Assembly: GCA_003118195.1 (NCBI GenBank)
Contig: BEXV01000064.1
Span: 115,403 to 150,040 of the forward strand
Origin: Hemicentrotus pulcherrimus
Lineage: Eukaryota > Echinodermata > Echinoidea > Camarodonta > Strongylocentrotidae
Direction of reading: 5' to 3'
Length of the DNA stretch: 34,638 nt
Every line of letters starts with the position of its first letter. The stretch's first letter is position 1. Under the pieces are notes generated by a model. The model did not search any database, was not told the DNA's origin, and was given only the letters and a program-made list of their open reading frames with translations. The translations under genes and the position numbers were made by a program. Below, one piece after another: positions 28,201 to 34,310 of the stretch.

Positions 28201-31200
28201 GTTTTCTCTCTTCAAATTAATTTTAATCACTCATGCATGAAATATGCATCATATGAGTTGCATCAAATGAAAGAGGAGGATCTGAGCTTTCCAAATATGT
28301 GTCATTTATTAATTATAAATGTGACTAAGTTATGATAATACATTGATAATTCTCGGTTTCGTTTTTTCTGGGACGCACTGTGGAGTATTAGTATAGTCTC
28401 GACCCTGAATGCACTGCACTGCAGTTTCTGCGTGCAGATGTATTCGATTTATATTCCTTTCATGACTGTTAATGTAAATGTTTGATGCATTTCCTCCATG
28501 TGTTAATTTGCCTCTCAGGAGAGTAGTTCATTGCTGTCACTAAACTATACCCTGTTCAACTCCTCTGGTCAGATAAATAGTACTCACTTCAGACTGTATA
28601 TCTTTCTTGACACTCTCAAATCCAAACTAGAGTTACTCATGCCATAGGGATTCAGTGGAAACCAACTTCTACATTTCCTCCCTCTTGAACAATACATGTC
28701 AAGATGAAGGGAGAATGCACATTTTCTTGTATTTTCCCGGAGGGATATAGATCAAAACTCTATTTGTACATTTCATTTTTTGCTGTATTTCACAGAAAAT
28801 TCACAAGTAGGTCGTGGTATGATCAAAGGAGGAACCTTCCCTTCACGGCAGAGTGTTAAGCCTTCCAGAATAGATACAGAAGATGGTAAGATCAATCAAT
28901 CTTTACTTACAGCTTGTTCTTGTCATATTCTTGCTAGGTAAATGAATTGAAAAAGAGTTGTTTTAGTTATCCATTGTGATGGCCTGACTTGTACTAGCTT
29001 TAACGTATGTTTCTTATGTTAAAGACCATTAGATTGAATACAGCGGACTAGCTAGGACCTGGTTGTAGGAGGGAGGTGTAATTGTTTACTTGATTGATCT
29101 ATACAACTTTGTAAAATCCTAACTACTGCCAGAGCTTTCTGGTTATAAATGGACCACTCTCAGACTGTCCATCTTCATTATACCCCAGTTACACAGATAA
29201 GATCAACACAAGACCTCCATGAGACTCTACAAAACATAAATCCTAAAATGCAAGAGTTGGTCAGTGTTAAGTCTGTTTAGTGGTGTGACAGTGGTATTTA
29301 TACCATTGGAAATCATACTTTGGAAGTGGGATAAAAGTTTTACAAAACTTTTTTACCCCTCTGCAACCATGATTATTATGTATCACGACAGGCTGGTTTA
29401 AGTTTATTAATGATCATGAGCTCATTGCATGATTTCTGGATTCCCTTTCATAACCTCTAGGTCGTAAAACATTTCCAAGTAGAGGCAAGAGGCCGCCGTT
29501 GACATCGATGCACGACGACCAGTACTCGATATCAGACTCCATGTCATCACTAGGAAGAAGCAGTAGTAGCGGTATCAGTCCAGACTATGATACAGACAGT
29601 AGCATTCCAAGACGCTGGACTGAAGGTGACCTTGAGGGGCTGGCTGGAGGACATCCCAAATCATTCAATCTAGCAGATAATACAAGATGTAAGTTAAAGC
29701 ATTCAATCTAGCAGATAATGCAAGGTGTAAGTTACCATCATTCAATCTAGCAGATAATACAAGATGTAAGTTACCATCATTCAATCTAGCAGATATTACA
29801 AAATGTATTTGGGTCAAATAGCTTGGACTGCCCCAAAGACTGCCATCGAGACTGCAATGGCTTCAGCTATTTTGTAACATGTAGTAGCTCTTGAAAGTAT
29901 TCCATACTAGGCACATGTATATCTATAATTCTTGTTTTGGGGGTATTATTGTATTGTTTCATTTTTTTAAATTGAAAAACATCCATGAAAAAGGAAACAT
30001 CTTAAGATTTTGCCCCTCATAGCATGTTTAGATTCGAAGAATCATCATCTGAAAGCTCTTTATGTATTGTATCCTTGCTTTCATGACACTATTTATAACT
30101 TCAAGTTGTGGATTTTGAGGAAGTGACTGTGCTTTTGATATTTAAAAAAAATATAGGCCTCACTTTCATTTCCTTATTTGAAACCTGAGTAACTCATCTT
30201 TGATGCACTTAGTGAAAATATATTCTAATCACATATGTTGTCTTTTTCTCCCAAACTCCAGCACCCAGAGCACCGACTAATTGGCAGAGAGGAAAGCTGT
30301 TAGGACAAGGAGCGTTTGGGGTTGTATATGTCTGTTATGATGCTGATACAGGCAGGGAGTTAGCAGTCAAACAAGTTCCTACTGAGAATAGCAATACTGA
30401 TGCTAGAAAAGTAAGTTAATTTACCTTCCTTGTGCATGTTCCATAAATTTGTATGTTTTTTGTGTGACAAGCATGAGGGTGCTTATGGCATACTTTAAAG
30501 ATACTATGTCCCTTTTGCTGCCAACATCAAATTCTGTAGAACTTTGCAGGAATTATGATTATGTCATGTATGTCCTATCTGTGAAATTTAAACGTTAGCA
30601 GTGTCCTAGTTTTCAAATTATGCAAGGAAACCTGTTCCACCTTCTAGACTGTCGGACACTATTGAGTGACTGACTGGCATCTTTTCTTCTTTGTAATAAC
30701 ATACATAAAATGTGCTGTAACAGGTGCATGAGCACTTGCCTACATCACTAACCCACTAATTGTAATGGCCAAAATTAAACTTAATTTCATTGTTTTATTG
30801 TTTAGAATACTGATCTTATATAATACACGTAAGCCATGACATGTCATTATGTTCATATGGAATGTACCTACTTTTGTAAAAAAAATTCTCAGTCAACTGT
30901 GTCAATGCTTTAGATGTTTTACTATAAAGTGTGTTTTTAAATTATTTCTTTTGTAGGAGGTGCAATCGCTGAAGCAAGAGATTGAGTTATTGCGGAACCT
31001 ACAGCACCCTAGGATAGTGCAATACTTTGGATGTCTTGAAGAGAATGGTACACTGTCCATCTTCATGGAGTTTATGTCAGGGGTGAGTTCTGCCATTGAG
31101 TTATATGCAGCGAGTACATATCACTAAAATAAAGTCCATAATGACCTTTGTACCTCACAACTCTGTAATGGCATGCTTGCTATTTTGCCTAATCATCCAG

Positions 31201-34200
31201 CAAACTCTCAGTTGATGAATTTTGTTTGAATATCACTTGATGTGTGAACTTTATAATTGAAAACAAAATGTAAATATGACTGTTGAAACAAATCATGAGA
31301 ACCCTAAATGATGATTATTTTTATATTATTGACCAATTTGTTGCATTATCTCATATGTTGTTTGTCTAAGAAGTGACCTGGAATATATAAGTAGGCTAAT
31401 TGATATATGTGATTATTGTCGGAAGTGAATTAAAGAGGACCTGCTTTATTTTTTACCGAACAATGATTGGGTGAGAAAGCTTTGTCATTACTCGCTGACC
31501 TGAATCGGCCTAGTCTTCAGGAATAGAGCTTGAGAAGTCTTACAAGGACACCAATGTCCATTGAGTTATGTTATAGTTTGGAGTGCATGCTTCTCTATTA
31601 TTAGTAGCTCAGTTCCCACATGCACTTGGCATTTCAGGCTTGCCCTTTAGTAATTCAAGTGATTGAAAATGAATATTTTGTGATCTAGTAAATTGATGCC
31701 TTCTGTTTTAAGTGATAATGTTGCTTGTTATTGCATTTTTCCTTTGAATTTCATGTTACATTAGTTCCCAGTAAACTGTCATTAATAGCAGTAATTATAA
31801 TTTAATGGGATAATGGGATAGTAGCTAGGGTTCTGTGGTTTTTATCTCATAAGTACTTAAAGAGTTGAATAAAAGCTGAAGTATGTAAGTTTGCTGTGGA
31901 ATTCCTGCATAGTTCCTGATAGCTCACATGATTAAAGATAAAGACCAGTTATGGTGATGTGATTGCATTGTGAAAGAAACATTGTGGAATCGATCAGGAA
32001 AGGTTGATCATCTAGTATATAAGTATTAGTGTGTACTACAAGGTTCTGGAATCATCAAAATGATAAGAAATTTGGCTCAGTCTTCGTAAAGTTACAAGCA
32101 CTGTACACAGAAAGATGTATATGGGACTACGCACACGTGCGCGACACATGCGTATTATCTATTTGGTCCCAATAGATAAACTAATTTACCAAATATATCA
32201 ATTACTAGGAGGTTTCCAGGCAAATTTTTTATCATCATGTATTAGTCAAAACATATTCTTTCACATGATTGGCAATAAGAGCTTCCATTACATTTTTTGA
32301 GAGGGGGGCGTTTGCAAAACTGGTCTTTACCTTTAATGTTGATTTTATGGGTCACACTGATATTTGTTCTCATGGTTTATTTCAGATCCTCTTCCAATTT
32401 CATTGTGAAAGAAAAATATGTGCACTCTATTTTATAGAAATCAGTTCATCTTAAATTATAAGATGATTTTAATGCACAAAGAAGTAGCATTAATGGACTG
32501 TGAATTAGTAGATCATTTCAAGGCCAGTCTGAAAACTCTTAATGGTCAACTTTAACTAATGATATCTTTTTCACCATGTATAATGTAAGGTAAGCATAGT
32601 TGAATCTAAGTATAGTCTATATGTAGCTCGTTGTGAGCGCCTTGAGCACCCTTTGGGAGGATATGTTGCGCATTATAAATGTCTTTATTATTATTGTAAT
32701 TGTTAATAGCAAATTCATTAATGTGATTAATATGGTCTCTGCCTTTGAACCATGAGTATGACGTACATCTTTCATGTTCTGCTTCTCCATTTGACCAATT
32801 ATTGAGAGAACTCAGGTAGGCTACATGAAAAATGTTACATCAAGGTCATGAAGAGATATGCAGGTGAATAATATGAGTTTTCTATGGTCGTTTTTGCAGG
32901 GATCAGTAAAAGATGAACTAAGACTCTACGGTCCATTGACAGACACGGTGACCAGGAAGTATACAAGACAGATCTTGGAAGGGACAGCTTATCTTCATGA
33001 TCATCATATAGTACACAGAGATATCAAAGGTTTGAATTTCCACACTTACTTTTTCACAAGGGGGTTTAGAATTAAACATAAACCATTGTGTCACCATGAT
33101 GATGTATGACAAATGTGATGACAAAAGCTCTGCAATGAGTAGTAGTCATTCTCTCTTAGATAGTGAATGAAGATAAATGTCTTGTTTAAAAGGACTGGGT
33201 AACATTGTTCAGATGAGAGATAGTGGTTCTAAGGTAGTGACTTCACTGCTAGATGTACAATTAAAGATAATCTGAAAATTTGAGTGAAAACGGACCATTA
33301 TTCATGGTACAAATTGGGAAAAACTGATCCGATCGATTCCTTAATTCTCCCAACTAGGTCTAGATCTAGATCTATAGAACAATTTAGTTACATTTTAGGT
33401 GAATGGAAATCTCACAAAGCAATAAAATGGCTCTGCATTCCATTCCAGACATTTAACCCTTTGCTTACGGGAACCTGGGTGTCCCTGTGTTAAGCCTATG
33501 GGACTTATACAATTCAGTAGTCAACGGGTTAAGTGTTGACAGATTTTTTACAACCTGTTTAATGTCTTTTTTCATGGAAAAACGGTTGGGAAAATTCAAA
33601 AATGGTTGGGAGAATTAACTGTTAATCACTGTTAGAGGGTGCCTCACGTCGAAGCCTTCAAAGAAAACCATAGATATCTTCGTGGTTTGAGAATTTTTTT
33701 AGGATTCTTTGCCTGTCAGAGGGTTAGTACAGTAGAAGGAATATAGTAAGTAACATTTTATACAAAAATTAAGCAATTTATGTCATCAACCTTCAACAAT
33801 GTTACCCAGTCCCTTTAAGCAGTGTAGTGCTGCTCTCCATTCTGAATTTTGAAAAGTTCTTAAAATTCATTTTCAGTGAATTGAATGTTAATCGTTCAGC
33901 TCTCATCTTTGCTATTATGTTTTTCTAAAATTCTGAAATTCAATGTTTGTATACTCAGTTCCGTAGAGAAGTTTCTCAGGGGACCTACATGTACATATAC
34001 CTATATTGAAATGTTTTTGAGTATATTTACATGTTCATTTACATTTTTAAAATAGTGTCCATCAGGGCCGGGTCAACCGGCTCATGTCACCATGAAATAC
34101 CCATTACAGTATTATGTTCTCTGTTTTCCACACAGGTGCCAATGTATTGCGATCCAGCGGTAACGTGAAGCTAGCAGACTTTGGGGCATCTACCAGGTTA

Positions 34201-34310
34201 CAGACGATACATAGTCATATCACAGGCATGAAGACAGTGACTGGTACTCCCTACTGGATGAGTCCTGAGATCATCAATGGAGAGGGGTATGGAAGAAGAG
34301 CCGATGTGTG
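4290..34310 (+). CDS. MAP3K2/3: MEKK2/MEKK3-type MAP kinase kinase kinase, 14 exons, 3' end beyond window
   Basis: Spliced model: 4290-4293, 17498-17610, 21444-21484, 23227-23338, 23792-23953, 25035-25289, 26448-26521, 26957-27009, 28796-28885, 29461-29688, 30262-30410, 30957-31082, 32900-33029, 34136-34310. These sum to 1712 nt, or 570 codons plus 2 nt, and every junction keeps frame. Seen: PB1 domain about 41-124, Ser/Pro-rich linker about 125-377, and a protein kinase domain from W385 with glycine loop GQGAFG 392-397, K414, alphaC Glu E435, HRDIK 508-512, N515, DFG 527-529 and GTPYWMSPE 549-557. The linker islands [19 protein letters not shown] and GRKTFP recur in vertebrate MEKK2 and MEKK3, so the family is secure; the gene looks like the single ancestor of the two paralogues, but I cannot show that. 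Known family role: a cytosolic kinase that binds MEK5 through PB1 and activates ERK5 and JNK modules. Vertebrate relatives are about 620 residues; this one would be about 665. Confidence 0.97.
5030..5290. promoter_or_regulatory. Candidate regulatory element: CREB-like, ETS, E-box and RFX X-box motifs
   Basis: Within about 260 bp: TGACGTG (about 5049, CREB/ATF half-site type), CCGGAAGTG (5127-5135, ETS/GABP type), GTCACGTGAC (5142-5151, palindromic USF/MITF E-box) and GTTGCCTAGCAAC (5271-5283, palindromic RFX X-box). Such clusters are common in CpG promoters. It lies about 0.75 kb into intron 1, so it could be an enhancer or an alternative promoter. The surrounding 4955-5412 block is bounded by an 11 bp inverted repeat (ACTGTCAAAAA), so it may be carried by a mobile element. 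Confidence 0.45.
7545..7656 (+). repeat. Dispersed repeat copy A plus 19-base C run
   Basis: 7545-7624 is a near copy of 32051-32139: shared blocks ATCATCAAAATGATAAGAAA, GTAAAGT-ACAA-CACTGTACA and GGGACTAC, with an 11-base insertion in the intron 12 copy. A run of 19 C (7638-7656) follows here and a single N is at 7666, probably a sequencing difficulty. The family is unknown; most likely old transposon debris. Confidence 0.7.
9145..9186 (+). repeat. Retroposon-tail-like fragment
   Basis: The stretch CGTCTTTCGGATGGTGACGT followed by TAAAGGTCGGTCCCC resembles, from memory, a 'CGGATGGGACGTTAAA...GGTCCC' motif shared by tails of many invertebrate SINEs and LINEs. No tRNA-like head is visible just upstream, so it would be a truncated copy. 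Confidence 0.4.
10544..10789. mobile_element. Degenerate hAT-like inverted-repeat element with G-rich core
   Basis: The right end reads GGTAGCTACGCCACTA, whose reverse complement TAGTGGCGTAGCTACC is close to the CAGTGGCG-type terminus of hAT elements. The left end, CAGTGATAGCATAGGTCC (10544), is a diverged match. No ORF is inside and no 8 bp target duplication could be seen. The core has a G-quadruplex motif (10589-10610) and a C run (about 10706-10716). Confidence 0.45.
10589..10610 (+). repeat. G-quadruplex motif
   Basis: Four G tracts of 5, 3, 7 and 4 bases are separated by single-base loops (T, A, T), which meets the strict definition of a quadruplex-forming motif. It lies within the hAT-like element in intron 1, on the strand of the kinase gene, so it could also form in the pre-mRNA. 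Confidence 0.75.
12233..12274 (+). repeat. Three copies of a 13-mer
   Basis: TATCGAACCCCAC is repeated three times head to tail (12233, 12246, 12259; the third with G to A), followed by TAT. The phrase CGCGTTTATCTA flanks it on both sides (about 12197 and 12297), so the whole 12190-12310 block looks like repeat-derived sequence. Confidence 0.8.
12407..13163. other. Assembly gap (757 N)
   Basis: Run of N between a short AC repeat on the left (ACACAC) and a long CT microsatellite on the right. The gap probably arose at simple repeats. Open frames that appear to cross it are artefacts. Confidence 0.99.
13164..13203 (+). repeat. (CT)20 microsatellite at gap edge
   Basis: Twenty CT units run directly out of the assembly gap, so the true length is unknown. 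Lies in intron 1. Confidence 0.97.
17498..17610 (+). CDS. MAP3K2/3: Exon 2: N-terminal segment, residues 2-39
   Basis: The acceptor is a long pyrimidine tract ending TTTCTAG (17497) and the donor is ACT|GTAAGT. Together with the 4 coding bases of exon 1 it gives exactly 39 codons (phase 0 end). The peptide includes a predicted helix like the N-terminus of vertebrate MEKK2/3 ([15 protein letters not shown]), followed by a basic and Ser-rich stretch ([12 protein letters not shown]). It has no in-frame ATG of its own, so a transcript that skips exon 1 would need another start exon. Confidence 0.9.
18025..18690. repeat. Long inverted repeat, arms about 200 bp, spacer about 256 bp
   Basis: The left arm (about 18025-18228) and right arm (18485-about 18690) are reverse complements of each other with scattered mismatches. 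Paired landmarks include GATAAAACACTCTTTC, TTTTCTAGGTGTAAAC and the ACTTTGGC ends next to the spacer. The transcript of intron 2 could fold into a long hairpin. It could be a foldback element or two opposed copies of one repeat; no ORF is inside. Confidence 0.85.
18324..18351 (+). repeat. CA microsatellite
   Basis: About 14 CA units with one interruption (CATA), in the spacer of the long inverted repeat of intron 2. Confidence 0.95.
20636..20776. promoter_or_regulatory. CpG-rich patch with E2F- and YY1-like motifs
   Basis: This stretch is visibly richer in CG dinucleotides than the surrounding intron. It contains TTTCCGCCATTT (YY1-like), TTTAGCGCGA and TTTGGCGGC (both E2F-like). It could be an internal promoter or enhancer of the kinase gene. 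The evidence is motif composition only; no core promoter or transcript evidence is visible. Confidence 0.3.
21444..21484 (+). CDS. MAP3K2/3: Exon 3: start of PB1 domain, residues 40-53 (first half of R53)
   Basis: A 41 nt exon between TTTTCCTGCAG and AG|GTGAGT. It encodes [14 protein letters not shown], the first beta hairpin of PB1. The basic positions (R43, K45, K52, R53) match the vertebrate MEKK2/3 pattern RVKFEHRGEKR. In PB1 domains this Lys-containing strand is the basic face used for docking, here expected to meet MEK5. The exon is below the size of most ORF searches and is identified by homology, frame and splice sites. Confidence 0.93.
21485..23226 (+). other. Intron 3 (1.7 kb)
   Basis: Phase 2 intron inside the PB1 coding region. 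It is AT-rich, with TACATGTA at 22026, 22179 and 23145 and repeated short words such as ACTCTATAAAA near 22740-22790. A 19-mer at 22135-22153 recurs in intron 14. No gene or element otherwise recognised. Confidence 0.65.
23227..23338 (+). CDS. MAP3K2/3: Exon 4: central PB1 domain, residues 53-90
   Basis: The acceptor is CCCCGTTTAG and the donor is TCG|GTATGT; the first base completes R53. The peptide [19 protein letters not shown] is followed by [12 protein letters not shown]. It aligns with the vertebrate ILQFPRPVKLEDLRSKAK segment and the following FGQ-x-hydrophobic-D motif, covering beta strand 2, the first PB1 helix and strand 3. The exon ends on a codon boundary within the strand 3-4 loop. 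Confidence 0.95.
23339..23791 (+). other. Intron 4 (453 bp)
   Basis: Phase 0 intron within the PB1 coding region. AT-rich; nothing recognised. Confidence 0.8.
23792..23953 (+). CDS. MAP3K2/3: Exon 5: end of PB1 and start of linker, residues 91-144
   Basis: The acceptor is CTTCCTCAG and the donor is GCA|GTAAGT; the exon is 54 whole codons. [17 protein letters not shown] matches the vertebrate LVIPLTTQDDLDKAVEL segment: strand 4 and the second PB1 helix. [11 protein letters not shown] is the last strand. The remainder ([12 protein letters not shown]) is a low-complexity linker of the kind seen after PB1 in this family. Confidence 0.95.
23954..25034 (+). other. Intron 5 (1.1 kb)
   Basis: Phase 0 intron. 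It has two overlapping TACATGTA octamers at 24694-24707; otherwise nothing recognised on either strand. Confidence 0.8.
25035..25289 (+). CDS. MAP3K2/3: Exon 6: Ser/Pro/His-rich linker with SPPPGYIP island, residues 145-229
   Basis: The acceptor is TTCCCTTAG and the donor is GAG|GTAAGA; the exon is 85 codons. After a Ser/His-rich stretch with several basic-Ser motifs (SPSRSQSVP) come SPPPGYIP (195-202) and [12 protein letters not shown] (218-229). Both also occur in vertebrate MEKK2/3 (SSPPPGYIP and GEFIPE), so the exon is assigned with confidence although most of its length is disordered in character. The RxxS/T-rich stretches are plausible phosphorylation sites (inference). Confidence 0.93.
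25290..26447 (+). other. Intron 6 (1.2 kb) with small simple repeats
   Basis: Phase 0 intron. It contains four CCTG units (25665-25682), a TC run (26131-26149) and an 11-base C run (26248-26258). No gene or larger element recognised. Confidence 0.8.
26448..26521 (+). CDS. MAP3K2/3: Exon 7: linker, residues 230-254
   Basis: A 74 nt exon between a T-rich acceptor (ACTTTACAG) and AG|GTAAGT. It encodes [20 protein letters not shown] and HSLG, with the codon for S254 split by the intron. The Ser-rich segment follows the FIPE island in the same order as in vertebrate MEKK2/3, but its sequence is only loosely conserved; identification rests on splice sites, frame continuity and position. Confidence 0.85.
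26522..26956 (+). other. Intron 7 (435 bp)
   Basis: Phase 2 intron between linker exons. AT-rich; nothing recognised. Confidence 0.8.
26957..27009 (+). CDS. MAP3K2/3: Exon 8: linker, residues 254-272
   Basis: A 53 nt exon between TTTTCCACAG and TTTG|GTGAGT. It encodes [18 protein letters not shown], with the following Glu codon split. [11 protein letters not shown] resembles the vertebrate RAQSYPDNHQEF segment, which lies just before the KGGT-F/Y-P island, and here too exon 9 follows with KGGTFP. Confidence 0.87.
27251..27843. mobile_element. 593 bp inverted-repeat element with TACCGTATTTGCCGGTG termini
   Basis: TACCGTATTTGCCGGTG (27251-27267) is matched perfectly in reverse complement at 27827-27843, with TA on both outer sides (possible TA target duplication). 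Subterminal GGGTGCGGCGT-type words occur at the left (27311-27331) and twice at the right (27795-27825), so each end can also fold on itself. Inside are an A-rich tract, a tRNA-like module and T-rich tracts. No transposase is encoded, so the copy is non-autonomous. The family is not identified; similar 'AATACGGTA' termini occur in other animal elements, from memory. Confidence 0.8.
27649..27734 (+). repeat. tRNA-derived module (SINE-like head), not a functional tRNA
   Basis: TAGTCGCGCGGTCTAAGGCG (27659-27678) is an A-box/D-arm like that of Leu/Ser-class tRNAs, and GGTTCGATCC (27713-27722) is a canonical B-box in a T-arm that can pair (CAGG/CCTG). The spacing is right for an internal pol III promoter, and T runs downstream could act as terminators. 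The anticodon stem does not pair (CCGGC against CCCAA), so a working tRNA is unlikely. It sits within the inverted-repeat element. Confidence 0.65.
28796..28885 (+). CDS. MAP3K2/3: Exon 9: linker with KGGTFP island, residues 272-302
   Basis: The acceptor is TGTATTTCACAG and the donor is GATG|GTAAGA. The peptide [20 protein letters not shown] carries KGGTFP (282-287), equal to the conserved KGGTYPRR of vertebrate MEKK2/3. The exon ends in the codon of G302, the first residue of the next conserved island. Confidence 0.93.
28886..29460 (+). other. Intron 9 (575 bp)
   Basis: Phase 1 intron between the KGGTFP and GRKTFP exons. Nothing recognised inside. Confidence 0.8.
29461..29688 (+). CDS. MAP3K2/3: Exon 10: regulatory linker with GRKTFP island, residues 302-378
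   Basis: The acceptor is CATAACCTCTAG and the donor is AGAT|GTAAGT. The exon opens with [11 protein letters not shown] (302-312), matching vertebrate GRKTFPRARR. The threonine in this island is, from memory, the site linked to 14-3-3 binding and autoinhibition in the mammalian proteins. It continues with [20 protein letters not shown] and [11 protein letters not shown], echoing the vertebrate SSG-x-PEYDD...RRRGSD stretch. The last 27 coding bases and the donor lie in a four-copy tandem repeat; the two intact extra donor copies would each read into TAG if used. Confidence 0.94.
29661..29811 (+). repeat. Four tandem copies of a ~39 bp unit spanning the exon 10 donor
   Basis: The unit CATTCAATCTAGCAGATAAT followed by ACAAGATGTAAGTTACCAT starts at 29662, 29700, 29739 and 29778 (spacing 38, 39, 39). 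Copy 1 holds the last 27 coding bases of exon 10 and its donor (29689). Copies 2 and 3 keep intact GTAAGT donors at 29727 and 29766; copy 4 is degraded (GTATTT at 29805). The exon-intron boundary has therefore been duplicated into the intron. Confidence 0.95.
29689..30261 (+). other. Intron 10 (573 bp)
   Basis: Phase 1 intron. It begins with the tandem donor repeat; the remaining ~450 bp is AT-rich with nothing else recognised. Confidence 0.8.
30262..30410 (+). CDS. MAP3K2/3: Exon 11: kinase N-lobe, glycine loop and ATP lysine, residues 378-427
   Basis: The acceptor is CAAACTCCAG and the donor is [29 protein letters not shown] and [19 protein letters not shown] form the start of the kinase domain, nearly identical to the vertebrate [17 protein letters not shown]...[11 protein letters not shown] stretch. 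The glycine loop is 392-397 and the ATP-anchoring lysine is K414. The T-E-N-S-N-T-D-A-R stretch is the beta3-alphaC loop. Confidence 0.98.
30411..30956 (+). other. Intron 11 (546 bp), over half repeat-derived
   Basis: Phase 0 intron between the glycine-loop and alphaC exons. 30495-30782 is a copy of the left part of the 3388-3927 element; the remainder shows nothing. Confidence 0.85.
30495..30782 (+). mobile_element. Truncated second copy of the 3388-3927 element
   Basis: TTAA (30495-30498) followed by AGATACTATGTCCCTTTTGC is the same terminus as at 3388. Long shared blocks follow, such as ATCAAATTCTGTAGAACTTT and TGTCCTATCTGTGAAATTTA, up to GGCCAAAATTAAAC. The similarity ends near 30782 and the right inverted terminus is absent, so this copy is truncated. 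It is in the same orientation as the upstream copy. Confidence 0.9.
30957..31082 (+). CDS. MAP3K2/3: Exon 12: kinase alphaC to hinge, residues 428-469
   Basis: The acceptor is TTCTTTTGTAG and the donor is GGG|GTGAGT; the exon is 42 whole codons. [20 protein letters not shown] is the alphaC helix with E435 expected to pair with K414. [20 protein letters not shown] covers strands 4-5 and the hinge, ending with SG. All are characteristic MEKK2/3 sequences. Confidence 0.98.
32051..32139 (+). repeat. Dispersed repeat copy B
   Basis: Matches 7545-7624 in the same orientation, with an 11-base insertion (CTCAGTCTTCG type) after AAATTTGG. The copies diverge after GGGACTAC. Unknown family. Confidence 0.75.
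32625..32697 (+). repeat. SINE/LINE 3' tail
   Basis: GTGAGCGCCTTGAGCACCCT, then TTGCGCATTATAAATGTCTT ending in TTATTATTATTG. This is close to the 'GCGCCTTGAGCA...GCGCTATATAAATG(TTA)n' 3' end shared by L2/CR1-type LINEs and their SINEs in many animals (from memory). The 5' part of the element is missing or not recognisable. Confidence 0.7.
32900..33029 (+). CDS. MAP3K2/3: Exon 13: kinase alphaD to catalytic loop, residues 470-513
   Basis: The acceptor is [30 protein letters not shown], then [20 protein letters not shown] and DIK, match vertebrate GSIKDQLKAYGALTENVTRK and the following segment. The catalytic Asp is D510 in HRDIK (508-512). The donor AAAG|GTTTGA is weaker than the others in this gene, but exon 14 restores GAN exactly in frame, so the junction is well supported. 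Confidence 0.97.
33186..33818. mobile_element. TTAA-flanked inverted-repeat element, 625 bp between TTAA sites
   Basis: TTAA (33186-33189) is followed by AAGGACTGGGTAACATTGTT (33190-33209). The right end, AACAATGTTACCCAGTCCCT (33795-33814), is the inverted partner with one mismatch, followed by TTAA (33815-33818). The interior has no ORF but has further inverted words (TTAATTCTCCCAAC near 33341, GTTGGGAGAATTAA near 33605) and a nested 80 bp element. Same architecture as the 3388-3927 element but with different termini. Confidence 0.85.
33453..33532. repeat. Nested 80 bp inverted-repeat element
   Basis: TTAACCCTTTGCTTAC at 33453 pairs with the reverse complement of the right end (TTAACCCGTTGACTAC) at 33517-33532 with few mismatches, so the block can fold back on itself. 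It lies inside the larger TTAA-flanked element and may be an insertion into it or one of its own subrepeats. Confidence 0.55.
34136..34310 (+). CDS. MAP3K2/3: Exon 14: kinase activation segment, residues 513-571 (partial last codon)
   Basis: The acceptor is GTTTTCCACACAG and the donor is TGTG|GTGAGT. It encodes [20 protein letters not shown] and RLQTI, then [20 protein letters not shown] and [10 protein letters not shown]515 and D527 (DFG) are the metal-binding residues and GTPYWMSPE (549-557) is the P+1 loop and APE-equivalent. T546 occupies the activation-loop position that is Ser in mammalian MEKK2/3. The next exon, outside the window, must start with G to finish W571 and continue the C-lobe. 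Confidence 0.97.

Larger units (their letters stand above)
27010..28795 (+). other. Intron 8 (1.8 kb)
   Basis: Phase 1 intron. One third of it is the inverted-repeat element 27251-27843. The rest is AT-rich with TACATGTA at 27209 and 27904; no gene recognised. Confidence 0.8.
31083..32899 (+). other. Intron 12 (1.8 kb)
   Basis: Phase 0 intron. It contains dispersed repeat copy B (32051-32139) and a SINE/LINE-type tail (32625-32697). The rest is AT-rich with no recognised gene. Confidence 0.8.
33030..34135 (+). other. Intron 13 (1.1 kb), more than half a TTAA-flanked element
   Basis: Phase 1 intron between the HRDIK and DFG exons. 33186-33818 is an inverted-repeat element; 33819-34135 is AT-rich with TACATGTA at 33986 and nothing else. 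Confidence 0.8.

Noticed and set aside
33284..33493. 69-codon open frame in intron 13
   Set aside because: Entirely inside the TTAA-flanked inverted-repeat element and not similar to any transposase.
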